A stretch of 64,000 nt of DNA from Desulfosporosinus sp. I2 (GCF_000960765.1 NZ_JYNH01000002.1:1-64000), one strand, 5' to 3'; shown: positions 33,823 to 43,612, numbered from the stretch's first letter. Made by a program: numbers and translations. Notes: generated by a model not told the origin, from the sequence alone.

Positions 33823-33892
33823 GAAGCGTTTGTTAATGATATATTTCATACTATAAACTACAATATACGATTAAAATGGTATGGAGGCAAAA

Positions 33893-34498
33893 ATGCATAA
33901 ATTAGGAATTATGGGGGGAACGTTTGATCCGATTCATTATGGGCATTTGGTTGCTGCAGAAATGGCACGCGCAGAGTTTAATTTAAACAAAGTGCTATTC
34001 ATACCGACAGGGATACCGCCGCATAAAGATCGCAGGGATATTTCTGCCGGAGAATTGCGTCTTGAGATGGTTGAATCAGCTATTCAAGATAATCCAGCTT
34101 TCACAAGTTCTGCGATGGAAATCGAAAGAGAAGGCCCATCTTATACGGTTGAGACGTTACGTTTGTTACGCAAAAATTGGCCAGACTATGAACTGTATTT
34201 TATTACAGGGACGGATGCTTTAAGGGAAATCTTTTCTTGGCGTGAAGCGGAAGAAATTTTGACGATGATTCAATTTATTGGTGCTGCGCGACCAGGGTTT
34301 GATGCGAGTGATTTTTTGCTTAAAGTCCAAAAGGAACATCCTGAAATTCTAGGTAGGATTCATTCTTTGGAAGTACCTGCTTTAGCGATTTCCTCTACTG
34401 ATATTAGGATGAGGGTTAAGCGAGGAGAGCCCATCCGCTACCTTTTGCCGGAGGGAGTTCGTCAATTAATCCAACAGCGAGGGCTTTATGCTGAGTGA
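33893..34498 (+). CDS. nadD: Nicotinate-nucleotide adenylyltransferase
   Basis: A 201-residue NadD with the nucleotidyltransferase motif GIMGGTFDPIHYGHL at the N-terminus, IPTGIPPHK, the FITGTDALREI block and the C-terminal ISSTDIRMRVKRG. It makes nicotinate adenine dinucleotide from NaMN and ATP. ATG 33893 is right after GGAGG-CAAAA, so it is preferred to ATG 33881. It is usually between yhbY and yqeK; both are displaced here. Confidence 0.96.
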   Translation: MHKLGIMGGTFDPIHYGHLVAAEMARAEFNLNKVLFIPTGIPPHKDRRDISAGELRLEMVESAIQDNPAFTSSAMEIEREGPSYTVETLRLLRKNWPDYELYFITGTDALREIFSWREAEEILTMIQFIGAARPGFDASDFLLKVQKEHPEILGRIHSLEVPALAISSTDIRMRVKRGEPIRYLLPEGVRQLIQQRGLYAE

Positions 34499-34584
34499 GT
34501 ATAAAAATGTTTCGCATACTCTGTTTAGATTTGACCATACTAAAAACGACCTGCAAATCAATTCAAGCAAGAGGTGACATTATC

Positions 34585-34836
34585 ATGACAACAACACTTT
34601 ATGTCGGAAATCTTCCGTGGAATACTACTGCAGAAGAACTCGGCGAATTCTTTAGCGAGTATGGACAGGTTGAAAGCAGTCGGATTATTACCGATCGAGA
34701 AACTGGTCGTTCCCGAGGGTTTGGGTTTATCGAAGTGGGAGAATCGGATGCAGCACGCATAGCAGAAGAGTTAAATGGCAAGGATTTTGGTGGAAGGCCA
34801 TTAACAGTGAATGAAGCGAAACCGAAACAAATGTAA
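34585..34836 (+). CDS. RRM-domain RNA-binding protein
   Basis: An 83-residue single RNA-recognition-motif protein. RNP2 is TLYVGNLPW and RNP1 is RSRGFGFIEV; the fold spans nearly the whole protein. Similar small glycine-poor RRM proteins in bacteria are cold- or stress-related RNA binders. ATG 34585 follows GAGGTGA. A terminator follows at 34849. Confidence 0.94.
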   Translation: MTTTLYVGNLPWNTTAEELGEFFSEYGQVESSRIITDRETGRSRGFGFIEVGESDAARIAEELNGKDFGGRPLTVNEAKPKQM

Positions 34837-34848
34837 TCTCTTACGATT

Positions 34849-34877
34849 AGGAGACTCTGTGGTGGGGTCTCCTTTCA
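34849..34877 (+). terminator. Intrinsic terminator after the RRM gene
   Basis: AGGAGAC (34849-34855) with GTCTCCT (34867-34873), then TTT. Confidence 0.65.
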
Positions 34878-34992
34878 CATTGTCCAATAGCTAATCATCA
34901 ATACTTCCGATTCTTTAAGCAGTTGCTTCTCGCCCATCATGGCACTTGCCTGTTTGGTCAGCAAATTCAGTTTAGCCAGGTAGGCATTATGG

Positions 34993-34998
34993 TATAAT
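34993..34998 (+). promoter_or_regulatory. -10 box of the CRP-family regulator gene
   Basis: Perfect TATAAT; the -35 (TTTAGC at 34971-34976, 16 bases away) is weak. The leader would be about 60 bases. Confidence 0.45.
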
Positions 34999-35064
34999 GT
35001 GGTTAAGCTTGTCTAGTCGGTAGTTTGAGATTTTGGTTTCTACTTAATCGTGAGGGGGAAAGTT

Positions 35065-35718
35065 ATGTTCCAGATAACAGAAGGAGAACGAGAGTATCTA
35101 AGCCGGATAGCTTCGGAAATTAAATACCCCAAAGGACAGATTATTTTTTCGACCTGCCAAAAAACCAATGAGGTGTATTTTATTAAAAGTGGTTTGGTTA
35201 AGATTTACCGCACCACATCAGACGGCCGTCAGGTGTCTGTTGCCCTGCGTTATCCGGGTGACTTCATTGGTCTAGCAGAAGTACTTAGCGATGTTAATGA
35301 GAGAGAGTATAGCGCCGAGACAATGGATAATGTATCTATTTTGATTATCTGGAAGGATAGCTTTAGAAAGATGCTTGCTGAGGTGCCTGAGTTTTCCGAG
35401 AAGATAGTCAGGCTAATGAGTGATCGGTTAAGGGAAGCCCAGAATACAATCTATGATTTTATTATGAACCCTATTCAAGGGAGGCTTGCTATTCTTCTCT
35501 TAAATATGGCGGAACGTGCAGGGAGTGAAGGCGAAGATGGTATTATTCGTGTGCGATTGCGGGTTACCCAGGAGGAACTTGCCTGTGTTATCGGTTCGGC
35601 ACGTCAAACGATTTCGTCTCTTCTCACCATGCTAAAAGAGGACGGGAGCATTCAATATGAAGGTAGAGAGATAGTTGGCGTAAACCCAAATAAATTAAAA
35701 ACATGGATTCAAAAATAA
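35065..35718 (+). CDS. CRP/FNR-family transcriptional regulator
   Basis: A 217-residue regulator: an N-terminal cyclic-nucleotide-binding-like beta-roll (KYPKGQIIFSTCQKTNEVYFIKSG region, ~20-45), a long dimer helix (~110-140) and a C-terminal helix-turn-helix VTQEELACVIGSARQTISSLL (~165-190). It lacks the N-terminal Cys cluster of FNR. ATG 35065 follows GGGGGAAA. It lies directly upstream of a transporter/AprAB-like operon with a palindromic site before it, so local activation is likely; the effector is unknown. Confidence 0.92.
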   Translation: MFQITEGEREYLSRIASEIKYPKGQIIFSTCQKTNEVYFIKSGLVKIYRTTSDGRQVSVALRYPGDFIGLAEVLSDVNEREYSAETMDNVSILIIWKDSFRKMLAEVPEFSEKIVRLMSDRLREAQNTIYDFIMNPIQGRLAILLLNMAERAGSEGEDGIIRVRLRVTQEELACVIGSARQTISSLLTMLKEDGSIQYEGREIVGVNPNKLKTWIQK

Positions 35719-35742
35719 TAAAATAACGCATAATGTAAATTG

Positions 35743-35810
35743 TAATCCAACCGACAAAACTAAGGTCGCCTGATGGACTTTAGTTTTGTCGGTTGGATTA
35801 ATTTATTTTT
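35743..35810 (+). terminator. Long stem-loop terminator after the CRP-family gene
   Basis: A 21-bp perfect stem: arms 35743-35763 and 35780-35800 (beginning TAATCCAACCGAC / ending GGTTGGATTA), followed by ATTTATTTTT. Unusually long for a terminator. Confidence 0.8.
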
Positions 35811-35821
35811 GTCGCTAATAT

Positions 35822-35835
35822 GACACAAAAGTGTC
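35822..35835. promoter_or_regulatory. Palindromic CRP-type operator before the transporter operon
   Basis: GACAC-AAAA-GTGTC is a perfect 14-bp palindrome. A possible promoter follows, TTTTAA (35846-35851), 17 bases, TAAAAT (35869-35874), placing the site ~50 bases before the start of transcription. Size and symmetry fit a CRP/FNR-family site. Confidence 0.5.
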
Positions 35836-35973
35836 TTTAGAGTGATTTTAACTAAGTGTAGTTATTGTTAAAATCTTCACATATAGAAATACTAATGACG
35901 GAGGGGTGTGCGAAAAAGTCTAAAAAAACCAGGTCGCCTTGGAGGACACATACGAAGAAATGGGGGGGTATAC

Positions 35974-37467
35974 ATGTTAGAGTCTGCCTTACAGACAGAA
36001 ACACAGAGCACGGAAGTTAAGGCAAAATCAACGGAAACTGGCAAAAGTAAGAATGCATTACTTGGATTCATTATTTCATGGGTAGTTTTTGCAGCAATCT
36101 TAACAATGGTTCCAATTTCACAGAGCCTTACTGGGGGTGGTCGAGCAGCCTTGGCTGTGATGGGTTGGGCCACAATTATTTGGTTAACTAATGGATTACC
36201 TTTAGCAGTATCAGGTCTGATGATCCCGGTTTTGTTATCCTTGACTGGCGCAGCTAAAAAGCTCCCCGAAGCCTTTAGTGGCTTTACCAATGATGTTACC
36301 TTCCTTATTCTTGGCTGTTTTATTTTGGCTGCAGTTATGCAGAGTACTGGCCTAGACAAGCGGATCGCCCTAAGTATTGTTTCTAGAGTTAAGCCTAGGG
36401 TAGGTAGTGTTTTAAAAGGTATTATTGGAGCTCACTTGGTTACAGCAGTACTCGTTCCTGCCACTAATGCACGAGGAGCACTTTTTTTGCCAATTATTCA
36501 GGGTTTAAACAGTTTATTTGAAAAAGAGGGCGAAGGTGCCAGGGCAAGAAAGGTATTTACCATGGTAGGAATCGGCTTCGCCTCACTGGCTTCGGGGACT
36601 ATTCTAATGCATAGCCATATGTCGAATGTGATCGTGGCTCAAACTATTAATCAGGCGATGAAAAAAGACGTGATCACCTGGGGTTCTTGGGCCTGGATGA
36701 ATTGGCCTTTGCTAGGTATTTTGGTCATTATGTATTACTGGGTTAATTGGATCATGAAGTCTAAAAATATTGAAGTCCCTGGCGGTATTACAGAAATCAA
36801 ACGCCAAAAAGATGCGATGGGTAAAATGACGGTCACTGAATGGATTGTATTAGTCACCTTTGGGATTGCCATATTTTTGTGGGCAACCGAACAAATTCAC
36901 GGCTATAATATGTCTTTGGTTGCTCTGGTAGCCGTGATGGTGCTCTTTATTCCTGGGTTTACTAATCTTTCCTGGAAAAGGGTCCAATCGAATACACTCT
37001 TTGGTACTTGGTTGTTGCTCTGCGGTTCCTTGTCCCTGGTATCTGCCTTTTCTAAGACTGGAGTGGACAAGTGGATTGCTTCTCATCTGGTTGGGTTAGC
37101 ACCAGCTTGGGGTTGGATAGGTGTTAGTATCTTCATCTGTGTGATTGTGCAAATTAGCCGTCTTGGCATTGTGAGCAATGTGGCAGCGGTAACCTTACTG
37201 GCTCCCATTGTTGCAGCTATGGCTCCCATGCTTGGGCTAAATACCGTAGCCTTCACTATGATGGTGTTAAATGTGGACAGTTACGCGTTTGTTTTGCCAA
37301 TTTCTGTAACCGCTTGTTTGATCGCTTATGGAACCGAGGAGTTTACCTTTGGCGAATTTGTTAAAGTAGGTGCTCCAATCACCTTAATGGTGATTCTCTA
37401 TATGGTTTTCATTATGGTACCTTGGTATGCAGTAACAGGGTATCCCATCTGGGTAGCTATTCATTAA
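35974..37467 (+). CDS. DASS-family anion (dicarboxylate/sulfonate/sulfate) symporter
   Basis: A 497-residue membrane protein with about a dozen hydrophobic segments. The CitT/DASS (SLC13) family is indicated by the TNARGALFLPI and LASGTILMHSHMSN segments, and the final VLNVDSYAFVLPISVTACL block. It imports an anionic organic acid or oxyanion using a sodium gradient. ATG 35974 follows GGGGGGG by six bases; an upstream extension (from 35908) is unconserved. It leads an operon with an AprA-like flavoprotein and AprB-like ferredoxin, so the imported anion may be their substrate. Confidence 0.9.
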   Translation: MLESALQTETQSTEVKAKSTETGKSKNALLGFIISWVVFAAILTMVPISQSLTGGGRAALAVMGWATIIWLTNGLPLAVSGLMIPVLLSLTGAAKKLPEAFSGFTNDVTFLILGCFILAAVMQSTGLDKRIALSIVSRVKPRVGSVLKGIIGAHLVTAVLVPATNARGALFLPIIQGLNSLFEKEGEGARARKVFTMVGIGFASLASGTILMHSHMSNVIVAQTINQAMKKDVITWGSWAWMNWPLLGILVIMYYWVNWIMKSKNIEVPGGITEIKRQKDAMGKMTVTEWIVLVTFGIAIFLWATEQIHGYNMSLVALVAVMVLFIPGFTNLSWKRVQSNTLFGTWLLLCGSLSLVSAFSKTGVDKWIASHLVGLAPAWGWIGVSIFICVIVQISRLGIVSNVAAVTLLAPIVAAMAPMLGLNTVAFTMMVLNVDSYAFVLPISVTACLIAYGTEEFTFGEFVKVGAPITLMVILYMVFIMVPWYAVTGYPIWVAIH

Positions 37468-37487
37468 CCTAAAGGGAGGAAAAATTT

Positions 37488-39248
37488 ATGTCAAGAGCAA
37501 GTTTGCCCCAATCCTTTGATAAAATTGAAGAGATCCGCATCGATACCGATATTTTGATTATCGGAGCAGGAAATGCCGGTTGTTTCGCGGCCATTGAAGC
37601 CAAGCGTCTCAACCCTGATTTGAAAGTTACTTTAATGGAGAAAGCACATATTGACCGCAGCGGATGCCTAGCAGGTGGTATGGATGCGATTAACACCTAT
37701 ATTAAAAAGGATCGTACTATCGAGGATTTTGTCCGTTGGAGCCGTTCTCAGGCCGGTGGTCTGCTCCGGGAAGATTTGACCATTTCGATGGCTGAGGTTT
37801 TAAACAAGCCTATCGAAGAATGGGAAGAGTGGGGTATGCCTATTAAATATGAAGAAGACGGCGAGGAATATAAAACCAGGGGTAAATGGGATATCACGAT
37901 CAGTGGTTCCGAGATGAAGGTCATTTTGGCGGAAAAAACTCGTGAAACTGGCTGCGAAATTATAAACCGTGTAGTAGCGACTAATTACCTGATGGAGGGG
38001 AATAAAGTCATTGGTGCTATTGGTTTTGGTGTGAGAGACGGTAAGGTGTATATCATTCGGGCTAAGGCCACCATTATAGCCACCGGCGGTGCAGCTGGTT
38101 TGTATAAGCCGTATCAAAACGATGGAAACGACAGTCACCACCAGCTCTGGTATGCCCCCTTTAATGTAGGGACTGGTTTTGCGATTGGTATTCGTCAGGG
38201 TGCTGAAATGACAACCTTTGAAATGCGCTGGTGTGCCACCCGAACCAAAGATTTTAATGGCCCCATCGATACTATTTCAGTAGGTTATAAAACACCGATG
38301 ATTAACTGCAAGGGCGAGCAAATTCTAAAAACACGTTACGCTCACCTAGGTGGAGATGCCGCTCCCCGTTATATCCGGGCTAACGCGCCGATGGATGAGT
38401 GGCGTGAGGGTCGTGGTCCCTGCTATGTGGATACCACCCATATGACTTCCGACCAAATCCATGACATGAAATGCGATTATCTAAACGAGCGCCCCAGTTA
38501 TGTCTTATTTCAAGCTAGCCGAGCACAGGATATAAGTAAGGAACCCATCGAAATTTATGGCTCTGACCCTTACATTGTAGGCGGACATACAGCTAGTGGT
38601 TATTGGGTCGATGTCAAAAGAGCTACCACCTTACCCGGATTATATGCTTGTGGGGATGTGGCGGGTGGCACACCCAATAAATTTGTGGGTGGTTGTGCCG
38701 CTGAGGGGCTCTTGTCTGCTAGGGCTGCCGTTGACTATGTAGCTAGTGTAGAGCTGGGCATCCTTAATGAAGAGCAAATTTCTAAAGAGAAGGATAGAAT
38801 TTTTGCACCTGGTTTCCGCCATATTACCGTAGGTGACGGTGTTACACCTCGAGAAATGGAAGAAAGGCTGCAGCGTCTGATGGATGAATATGCCGGGGGA
38901 GTGCACCAATTTTTCAGAATGAATAAAGAAGGTCTCGAATATGCCCTGCGCAACCTCAAAATTTTGAAGGATCAAGTTAAATACCTGATCACGGCCGATC
39001 TTCATGAGTTGATGGATGCTCATGAAGTCATAGACCGATTAGACGTAGCTCAGGTACTGGTGCACCACCTGATGTACCGTGAAGAAACCAGATGGGCTGG
39101 TTGGCAAACCCGTGCCGATTTTCCGGAAAAGAACGATCAAAAATTTGATTGCTTTGTAAACTCCCGTTATAACTCCGAAACCGACGATGTAGAAATGTTT
39201 ACTCGCCCTTATGAACAAATTATCTCAGGGGACCGCTTAAAAGCTTAA
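37488..39248 (+). CDS. AprA/FrdA-superfamily FAD oxidoreductase (AprA-like)
   Basis: A 586-residue flavoprotein with an N-terminal FAD-binding fold (DILIIGAGNAGCFAAIEA, ~24), IIATGGAAGLYKP and a C-terminal GGCAAEGLLSARAAVD block. It resembles the alpha subunit of adenylylsulfate reductase more than fumarate reductase, and its neighbour is an AprB-like ferredoxin. It is shorter than true AprA and is not next to sat or qmo genes, so it is likely a paralogue acting on another substrate, possibly the anion imported by the DASS protein. AAGGGAGG precedes ATG 37488. Confidence 0.82.
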   Translation: MSRASLPQSFDKIEEIRIDTDILIIGAGNAGCFAAIEAKRLNPDLKVTLMEKAHIDRSGCLAGGMDAINTYIKKDRTIEDFVRWSRSQAGGLLREDLTISMAEVLNKPIEEWEEWGMPIKYEEDGEEYKTRGKWDITISGSEMKVILAEKTRETGCEIINRVVATNYLMEGNKVIGAIGFGVRDGKVYIIRAKATIIATGGAAGLYKPYQNDGNDSHHQLWYAPFNVGTGFAIGIRQGAEMTTFEMRWCATRTKDFNGPIDTISVGYKTPMINCKGEQILKTRYAHLGGDAAPRYIRANAPMDEWREGRGPCYVDTTHMTSDQIHDMKCDYLNERPSYVLFQASRAQDISKEPIEIYGSDPYIVGGHTASGYWVDVKRATTLPGLYACGDVAGGTPNKFVGGCAAEGLLSARAAVDYVASVELGILNEEQISKEKDRIFAPGFRHITVGDGVTPREMEERLQRLMDEYAGGVHQFFRMNKEGLEYALRNLKILKDQVKYLITADLHELMDAHEVIDRLDVAQVLVHHLMYREETRWAGWQTRADFPEKNDQKFDCFVNSRYNSETDDVEMFTRPYEQIISGDRLKA

Positions 39249-39264
39249 GAAGGAGGGTGACGAG

Positions 39265-39570
39265 ATGCCACCAGTCGTAAATCTAGATAAATGCCAAGGG
39301 TGCGGAAAATGTGAAGAAATATGTCCAGGAGATCTAATGGAATTAAATGAGGAAAAGAAAGCGTTTTGCCGGGCTAAAAGAGATTGCTGGGATTGCATGG
39401 CTTGTGTAAAGGCCTGCAAGTTCGGGGCTCTTGAAACTAGGATTCCGTATCAATTGGGGTATTATCCAGCTAGACTTATTCCCAAGGTACGAGAAAAAGA
39501 AATTGAATGGACCTGTATTGATATCAATGGTAAGGTTGAAAAGTTCCTGGTGAAGACCCACAATAAATAG
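39265..39570 (+). CDS. AprB-like 4Fe-4S ferredoxin subunit
   Basis: A 101-residue protein with two [4Fe-4S] motifs, CQGCGKCEEICPGDLM and CWDCMACVKACKFGA. It has an AprB-like C-terminal tail (EIEWTCIDINGKVEKF), where AprB has a TIKFRNG-type strand contacting AprA. It should pass electrons to the flavoprotein encoded just upstream. AAGGAGGGTGA precedes ATG 39265. A terminator follows. Confidence 0.9.
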   Translation: MPPVVNLDKCQGCGKCEEICPGDLMELNEEKKAFCRAKRDCWDCMACVKACKFGALETRIPYQLGYYPARLIPKVREKEIEWTCIDINGKVEKFLVKTHNK

Positions 39571-39593
39571 AATTTGAATCATTAGATTGGGTA

Positions 39594-39626
39594 GGGATTC
39601 TGACGGATGGTCAGGATCCCTTTTTT
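39594..39626 (+). terminator. Intrinsic terminator after the AprAB-like operon
   Basis: GGGATTCTGAC (39594-39604), loop GGATG, GTCAGGATCCC (39610-39620), then TTTTTT. Confidence 0.9.
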
Positions 39627-39707
39627 ATTCTGTTTGCATAGGATTGATTAATTGATATAATATTTAGAAATAATATAGAGAAGAGATAAAAGGAGAGCGG
39701 GAGATAC

Positions 39708-40295
39708 GTGATTTTACAGATTAAAGAGTTGTCGGATTTGGCAACTCGTGTTCTTTCAGCAGAACGCCTGGAGCATACATTAAAGGTTGCAGAGTGGGCG
39801 GAGGAATTGGCCCGACATCATGGGTTGGATCCTGTTAAGGCTCGATGTGCTGGGTTGGCCCATGATTTGGCGAAAGAAATTCCTTTAAATAATCAATTAA
39901 GATTTGCGCGTCGATGGAAGTTGCTTCATTATCCTGAAGATGAACAAAGTCCATATGTTTTGCATGGTCCTGTGGCGGCCTATTGGTTAGAGCATTACTA
40001 TGGATTAAAAGATGTTGAAGTCATAGCGGCTGTTGCGAATCATACCTTGGGGAGACCGGGGATGTGTCGCTTAGAGATGCTAATCTATAGTGCAGATCTA
40101 ACGGAATCCAGCCGTGATTTTCCAAAAGTGGACATTTTGCGCCAATCCTTGTATGATGATTTAGAAAAGGGTACGTTAGCCTGTGTTGAACACACTTTGA
40201 TATATTTAAGGGAAAGCAAACGCCCTATTCATCCCTTAACTCAATTAACCTATGATGATTTACAAAGGAGGCAATCTATTGGAACTGGATCTTAA
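39708..40295 (+). CDS. yqeK: YqeK-family HD-domain Ap4A hydrolase
   Basis: A 195-residue HD-superfamily phosphohydrolase. The metal ligands are in RLEHTLKVAEWA (His), AGLAHDLAKE (HD pair), VLHGPVAAY (His) and the later YSADLTE Asp. YqeK proteins split diadenosine tetraphosphate symmetrically. The start is GTG 39708 after AGGAGAGCGGGAG. It overlaps rsfS by 17 bases, the conserved Firmicute arrangement. Confidence 0.93.
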   Translation: MILQIKELSDLATRVLSAERLEHTLKVAEWAEELARHHGLDPVKARCAGLAHDLAKEIPLNNQLRFARRWKLLHYPEDEQSPYVLHGPVAAYWLEHYYGLKDVEVIAAVANHTLGRPGMCRLEMLIYSADLTESSRDFPKVDILRQSLYDDLEKGTLACVEHTLIYLRESKRPIHPLTQLTYDDLQRRQSIGTGS

Positions 40296-40638
40296 AAAGC
40301 TTGGAGAAGTGGTTAGTATTGTTGAAGATAAAAAGGGGGGAGATATTTCCCTTTTGGATCTCCGAAAAATTTCAATGGTTTCTGATTATTGCTTGATTGT
40401 TACGGGGAATACCACCACGCAGGTCAAAGCAATCACAAATCATCTAGAAGAAAAGTTACCTGAAATCGGTATTCCGGTTATTCATCTTGAAGGTTTACCG
40501 GCTGCCAAATGGGTTTTGATGGATTGTGGCGGTGATTTGGTGATTCATGTGATGACCCCTGACCAACGTGAATTTTATAAGCTTGAGCATCTCTGGAAAG
40601 ATGCGGAAGCCATCGTTTCAGAAACACGTCATTGCTAG
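40279..40638 (+). CDS. rsfS: Ribosome silencing factor RsfS
   Basis: A 119-residue Iojap/RsfS protein with KISMVSDYCLIVTGNTTTQVKAI and the C-terminal GGDLVIHVMTPDQREFYKLEHLW. It binds L14 and blocks ribosomal subunit joining in starvation. TTG 40279 lies seven bases after AAAGGAGG and starts the conserved sequence, so it is preferred over an earlier ATG (40252). A T-box leader follows. Confidence 0.93.
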   Translation: MELDLKKLGEVVSIVEDKKGGDISLLDLRKISMVSDYCLIVTGNTTTQVKAITNHLEEKLPEIGIPVIHLEGLPAAKWVLMDCGGDLVIHVMTPDQREFYKLEHLWKDAEAIVSETRHC

Positions 40639-40654
40639 GATAGGGAGTAATACT

Positions 40655-40845
40655 GGAGAACCCTTGTAAAGAGAGGCGGCGGGAGGTGCGAGTCGCTATA
40701 GGGAACTTCAGGAACTCGCCCTGGAGCTGTGTTCAGGTCACAATGAACATCGGTGCGAACCGTTAAAATCGTGTAAGCACTTATAAATTGGGTGGTATCA
40801 CGGGAGCTAGCCTCTCGTCCCTTTGGGACGGGAGATTTTTATATT
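40655..40845 (+). promoter_or_regulatory. T-box riboswitch for leuS
   Basis: The T-box core GGGTGGTATCACGGGAG (40790-40806) is followed by the terminator CTCTCGTCCC (40812-40821), TTT, GGGACGGGAG (40825-40834), ATTTTT. The UGGU of the bulge pairs with an ACCA tRNA end. Stem I begins near 40665, and CTC at 40715-40717 (after GAA) is a plausible leucine specifier. Uncharged tRNA-Leu would prevent termination and let leuS be read. Confidence 0.9.
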
Positions 40846-40906
40846 TATTTTATTAGTTCGATTTTATTAGTTCGATCTGGATACTTATTTCTAAGGAGGA
40901 AGTTTT

Positions 40907-43408
40907 ATGCAAGAGAAGTATTCGTTTTCTGAAATTGAATCAAAATGGCAGAAACAATGGTTGGAGGACAAAGCCTATCAGACAGAGGAAAACTCCTCAA
41001 AGCCTAAGTACTATGCCTTGGCTATGTTTCCTTATCCTTCAGGAGATTTGCACATGGGACATGTGCGAAATTATTCAATCTCTGACGTGATTGCTCGTTA
41101 CAAACGGATGAACGGATACAATGTCCTTCACCCGATTGGGTGGGATTCTTTTGGCTTGCCAGCAGAAAATGCAGCGATAAAGCATCAAACTCCTCCGGCG
41201 GATTGGACTTGGAAAAACATTGCTAATATGAGGCGTCAGCTTCAAGGGATGGGGATTTCCTATGATTGGGACCGGGAAATTGCGACTTGTCACCCAGGGT
41301 ATTATAAATGGACTCAGTGGATGTTTTTAGAGTTTTATAAACATGGGTTGGTGTACAAGAAGAAGGCGGCCGTAAATTGGTGTCCGTCCTGTGCCACGGT
41401 GCTTGCGAATGAACAAGTGGTGGATGGGGGATGCGAACGCTGTGATACCCTTGTTACCAAGAAAAATTTGGAGCAATGGTTTTTTAAGATCACGGATTAT
41501 GCGGATGTTTTACTTCAGGATTTGGACAAGTTACCGGGTTGGCCTGAAAAGGTAAAGACCATGCAACGCAATTGGATTGGGCGTTCTGAGGGAGTGGAAG
41601 TCCAATTTCCTTTGGAGGCACGACCGGAGAAAATCCCGGTGTATACTACCCGGGTCGATACCCTTTATGGGGTGAGCTATGTGGTCCTAGCCCCAGAGCA
41701 TCCCCTTGTCTTGGACCTGGTAGGTGGGACAGACTATGAAGCGGATGTACTGGCTTTTATCGAAAAAATGAATGGTCTTAATGAAATAGCACGAACGTCT
41801 ACCGATGCTGAAAAGGAAGGGCTGTTTATTGGCGCGTATTGTCTTAATCCGTTAAGCGGGAAGAAAGTGCCGATTTGGATTGCCAACTATGTTCTGCTCG
41901 AATACGGTACGGGGGCTGTTATGGGTGTGCCCGCCCATGATGAACGAGATTTCGTGTTTGCTACGAAGTATGGGCTAGAAATTAAAACGGTCATTGTGCC
42001 GACTGAAAGTCCATCTGATGCAAAGAATCAGCCACTTGAAGCTGCTTACACCGGGGATGGAATTATGGTTAATTCCGATTCGTTCGATGGTCTCAGCAGT
42101 GATGAGGGTTGGGAACGAATTGCCGATGAAACCGAGCGCTTGGGGTTAGGTCAACGGAAGGTTAATTTCCGCTTGCGTGACTGGCTCATTTCTCGTCAAC
42201 GTTATTGGGGTGCACCGATTCCGATGGTTTATTGTGAGGCTTGTGGAACAGTACCCGTTCCGGAAGAACAGTTACCAGTCATGCTTCCGCCGATTACTGT
42301 TTTTAAAGCTGGGGAAAATCCGTTGGCCACGGCTAAGTCGTTTATTGAAACAACCTGTCCACAGTGTGGAGGAGTTGCTCGGCGTGAAACAGATACAATG
42401 GATACGTTTGCTTGTTCTTCTTGGTACTTTTTGCGCTATACTGACCCTCGCAATACGGAGGCAGCTTTTGCCAAACCGGCGGTGGATCAGTGGATGAATG
42501 TCGATCAGTATGTCGGGGGCGTCGAACATGCAATTCTTCACCTTTTATACGCACGCTTCTTTACCAAAGCCTTGAAGGACTTTGGATACTTAAAGGCGGA
42601 TGAACCCTTCCAGAACTTGCTCACGCAGGGGATGGTTTGTATGGATGGATCCAAAATGTCAAAGTCCAAAGGAAATATCGTAAGTCCTGAAGCGATCATT
42701 GGTAAGTATGGGGCGGATACGGCTCGTTTATTTATTCTGTTTGCCGCGCCTCCTGAGAGAGATTTAGAGTGGAGCGATCAAGGGGTTGAAGGGTGTTATC
42801 GTTTCTTTAACCGCATATGGCGCTTAGTGGCTCAGTATGAGCCTCTGATTAAGAAAAGTCTGGCTTCGGGTTCCTCTAAGCAAGCGGGTGAAGAATGGGG
42901 AGATCTGGACGAAGCTGGCAAAAAGATGCGCCGTCACACCCACTTAGCTACCCAAAGGGTGACCACTGATTTGGGAACGCGCTTCAATTTCAATACGGCG
43001 ATTAGTACTATTATGGAATGGGTTAATGCTTTGTACCTTTACAAAGAACAACCCACGGCAGATGCTGAGGTCGGACGTGAGGCTGTGGAGAGAATTTTAA
43101 TACTTCTAGCTCCTTTTGCACCGCATATAACTGAAGAGCTTTGGCGGGAAATTGGGCATTCGGAGAGTATTCATAAACAATCCTGGCCAGAGGTCGATGA
43201 GACCGCACTGGTTCAAAATGAAGTGACTGTTATTCTTCAGGTGAACGGTAAAGTCCGTGACAGAGTTCAAGTGCCGACTGAAATCCCAACGGCAGAATTG
43301 GAGAAGATCGTTCTTGCTTTGCCTGTTGCAAGCGAATGGACTCGCGGAAAATCGATCGTTAAGGTTATTACAGTTCCGGGTAAGCTGGTTAACATTGTGG
43401 TTAAGTAA
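40907..43408 (+). CDS. leuS: Leucyl-tRNA synthetase
   Basis: An 833-residue class I synthetase. The HIGH-type motif is HMGH in [16 protein letters not shown] (~49) and KMSKS is at ~583 ([12 protein letters not shown]). The CP1 editing domain (~225-420) carries the [11 protein letters not shown] block. Full length for bacterial LeuRS. It is controlled by the T-box just upstream, with AAGGAGG before ATG 40907. Confidence 0.98.
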   Translation: MQEKYSFSEIESKWQKQWLEDKAYQTEENSSKPKYYALAMFPYPSGDLHMGHVRNYSISDVIARYKRMNGYNVLHPIGWDSFGLPAENAAIKHQTPPADWTWKNIANMRRQLQGMGISYDWDREIATCHPGYYKWTQWMFLEFYKHGLVYKKKAAVNWCPSCATVLANEQVVDGGCERCDTLVTKKNLEQWFFKITDYADVLLQDLDKLPGWPEKVKTMQRNWIGRSEGVEVQFPLEARPEKIPVYTTRVDTLYGVSYVVLAPEHPLVLDLVGGTDYEADVLAFIEKMNGLNEIARTSTDAEKEGLFIGAYCLNPLSGKKVPIWIANYVLLEYGTGAVMGVPAHDERDFVFATKYGLEIKTVIVPTESPSDAKNQPLEAAYTGDGIMVNSDSFDGLSSDEGWERIADETERLGLGQRKVNFRLRDWLISRQRYWGAPIPMVYCEACGTVPVPEEQLPVMLPPITVFKAGENPLATAKSFIETTCPQCGGVARRETDTMDTFACSSWYFLRYTDPRNTEAAFAKPAVDQWMNVDQYVGGVEHAILHLLYARFFTKALKDFGYLKADEPFQNLLTQGMVCMDGSKMSKSKGNIVSPEAIIGKYGADTARLFILFAAPPERDLEWSDQGVEGCYRFFNRIWRLVAQYEPLIKKSLASGSSKQAGEEWGDLDEAGKKMRRHTHLATQRVTTDLGTRFNFNTAISTIMEWVNALYLYKEQPTADAEVGREAVERILILLAPFAPHITEELWREIGHSESIHKQSWPEVDETALVQNEVTVILQVNGKVRDRVQVPTEIPTAELEKIVLALPVASEWTRGKSIVKVITVPGKLVNIVVK

Positions 43409-43437
43409 TAGGGATTTATATTAGTTACTTTAGACCG

Positions 43438-43478
43438 AGGGATAGGGTTCTTTTGAATTCTATCCCTTAACTGTTTTT
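43438..43478 (+). terminator. Intrinsic terminator after leuS
   Basis: AGGGATAG (43438-43445) with CTATCCCT (43460-43467), inner TTC/GAA pairing, then TAACTGTTTTT. Confidence 0.7.
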
Positions 43479-43612
43479 CCAGGGTTAGCTCTCTTTGATG
43501 ATTCATAGAAGATAAAATTAATTTCTTTGTAAAAAAGAGGAATTCTAGATTAATTATAGAAATTAGTGATGAGGAGAATCAATGTTATTCTGGAAGCTGA
43601 GGAGGAAACTAT

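Noticed and set aside
37488-39570. Canonical dissimilatory APS reductase
   Set aside because: The alpha chain is shorter than usual, and sat, qmo and dsr genes are absent; linked instead to a DASS transporter.
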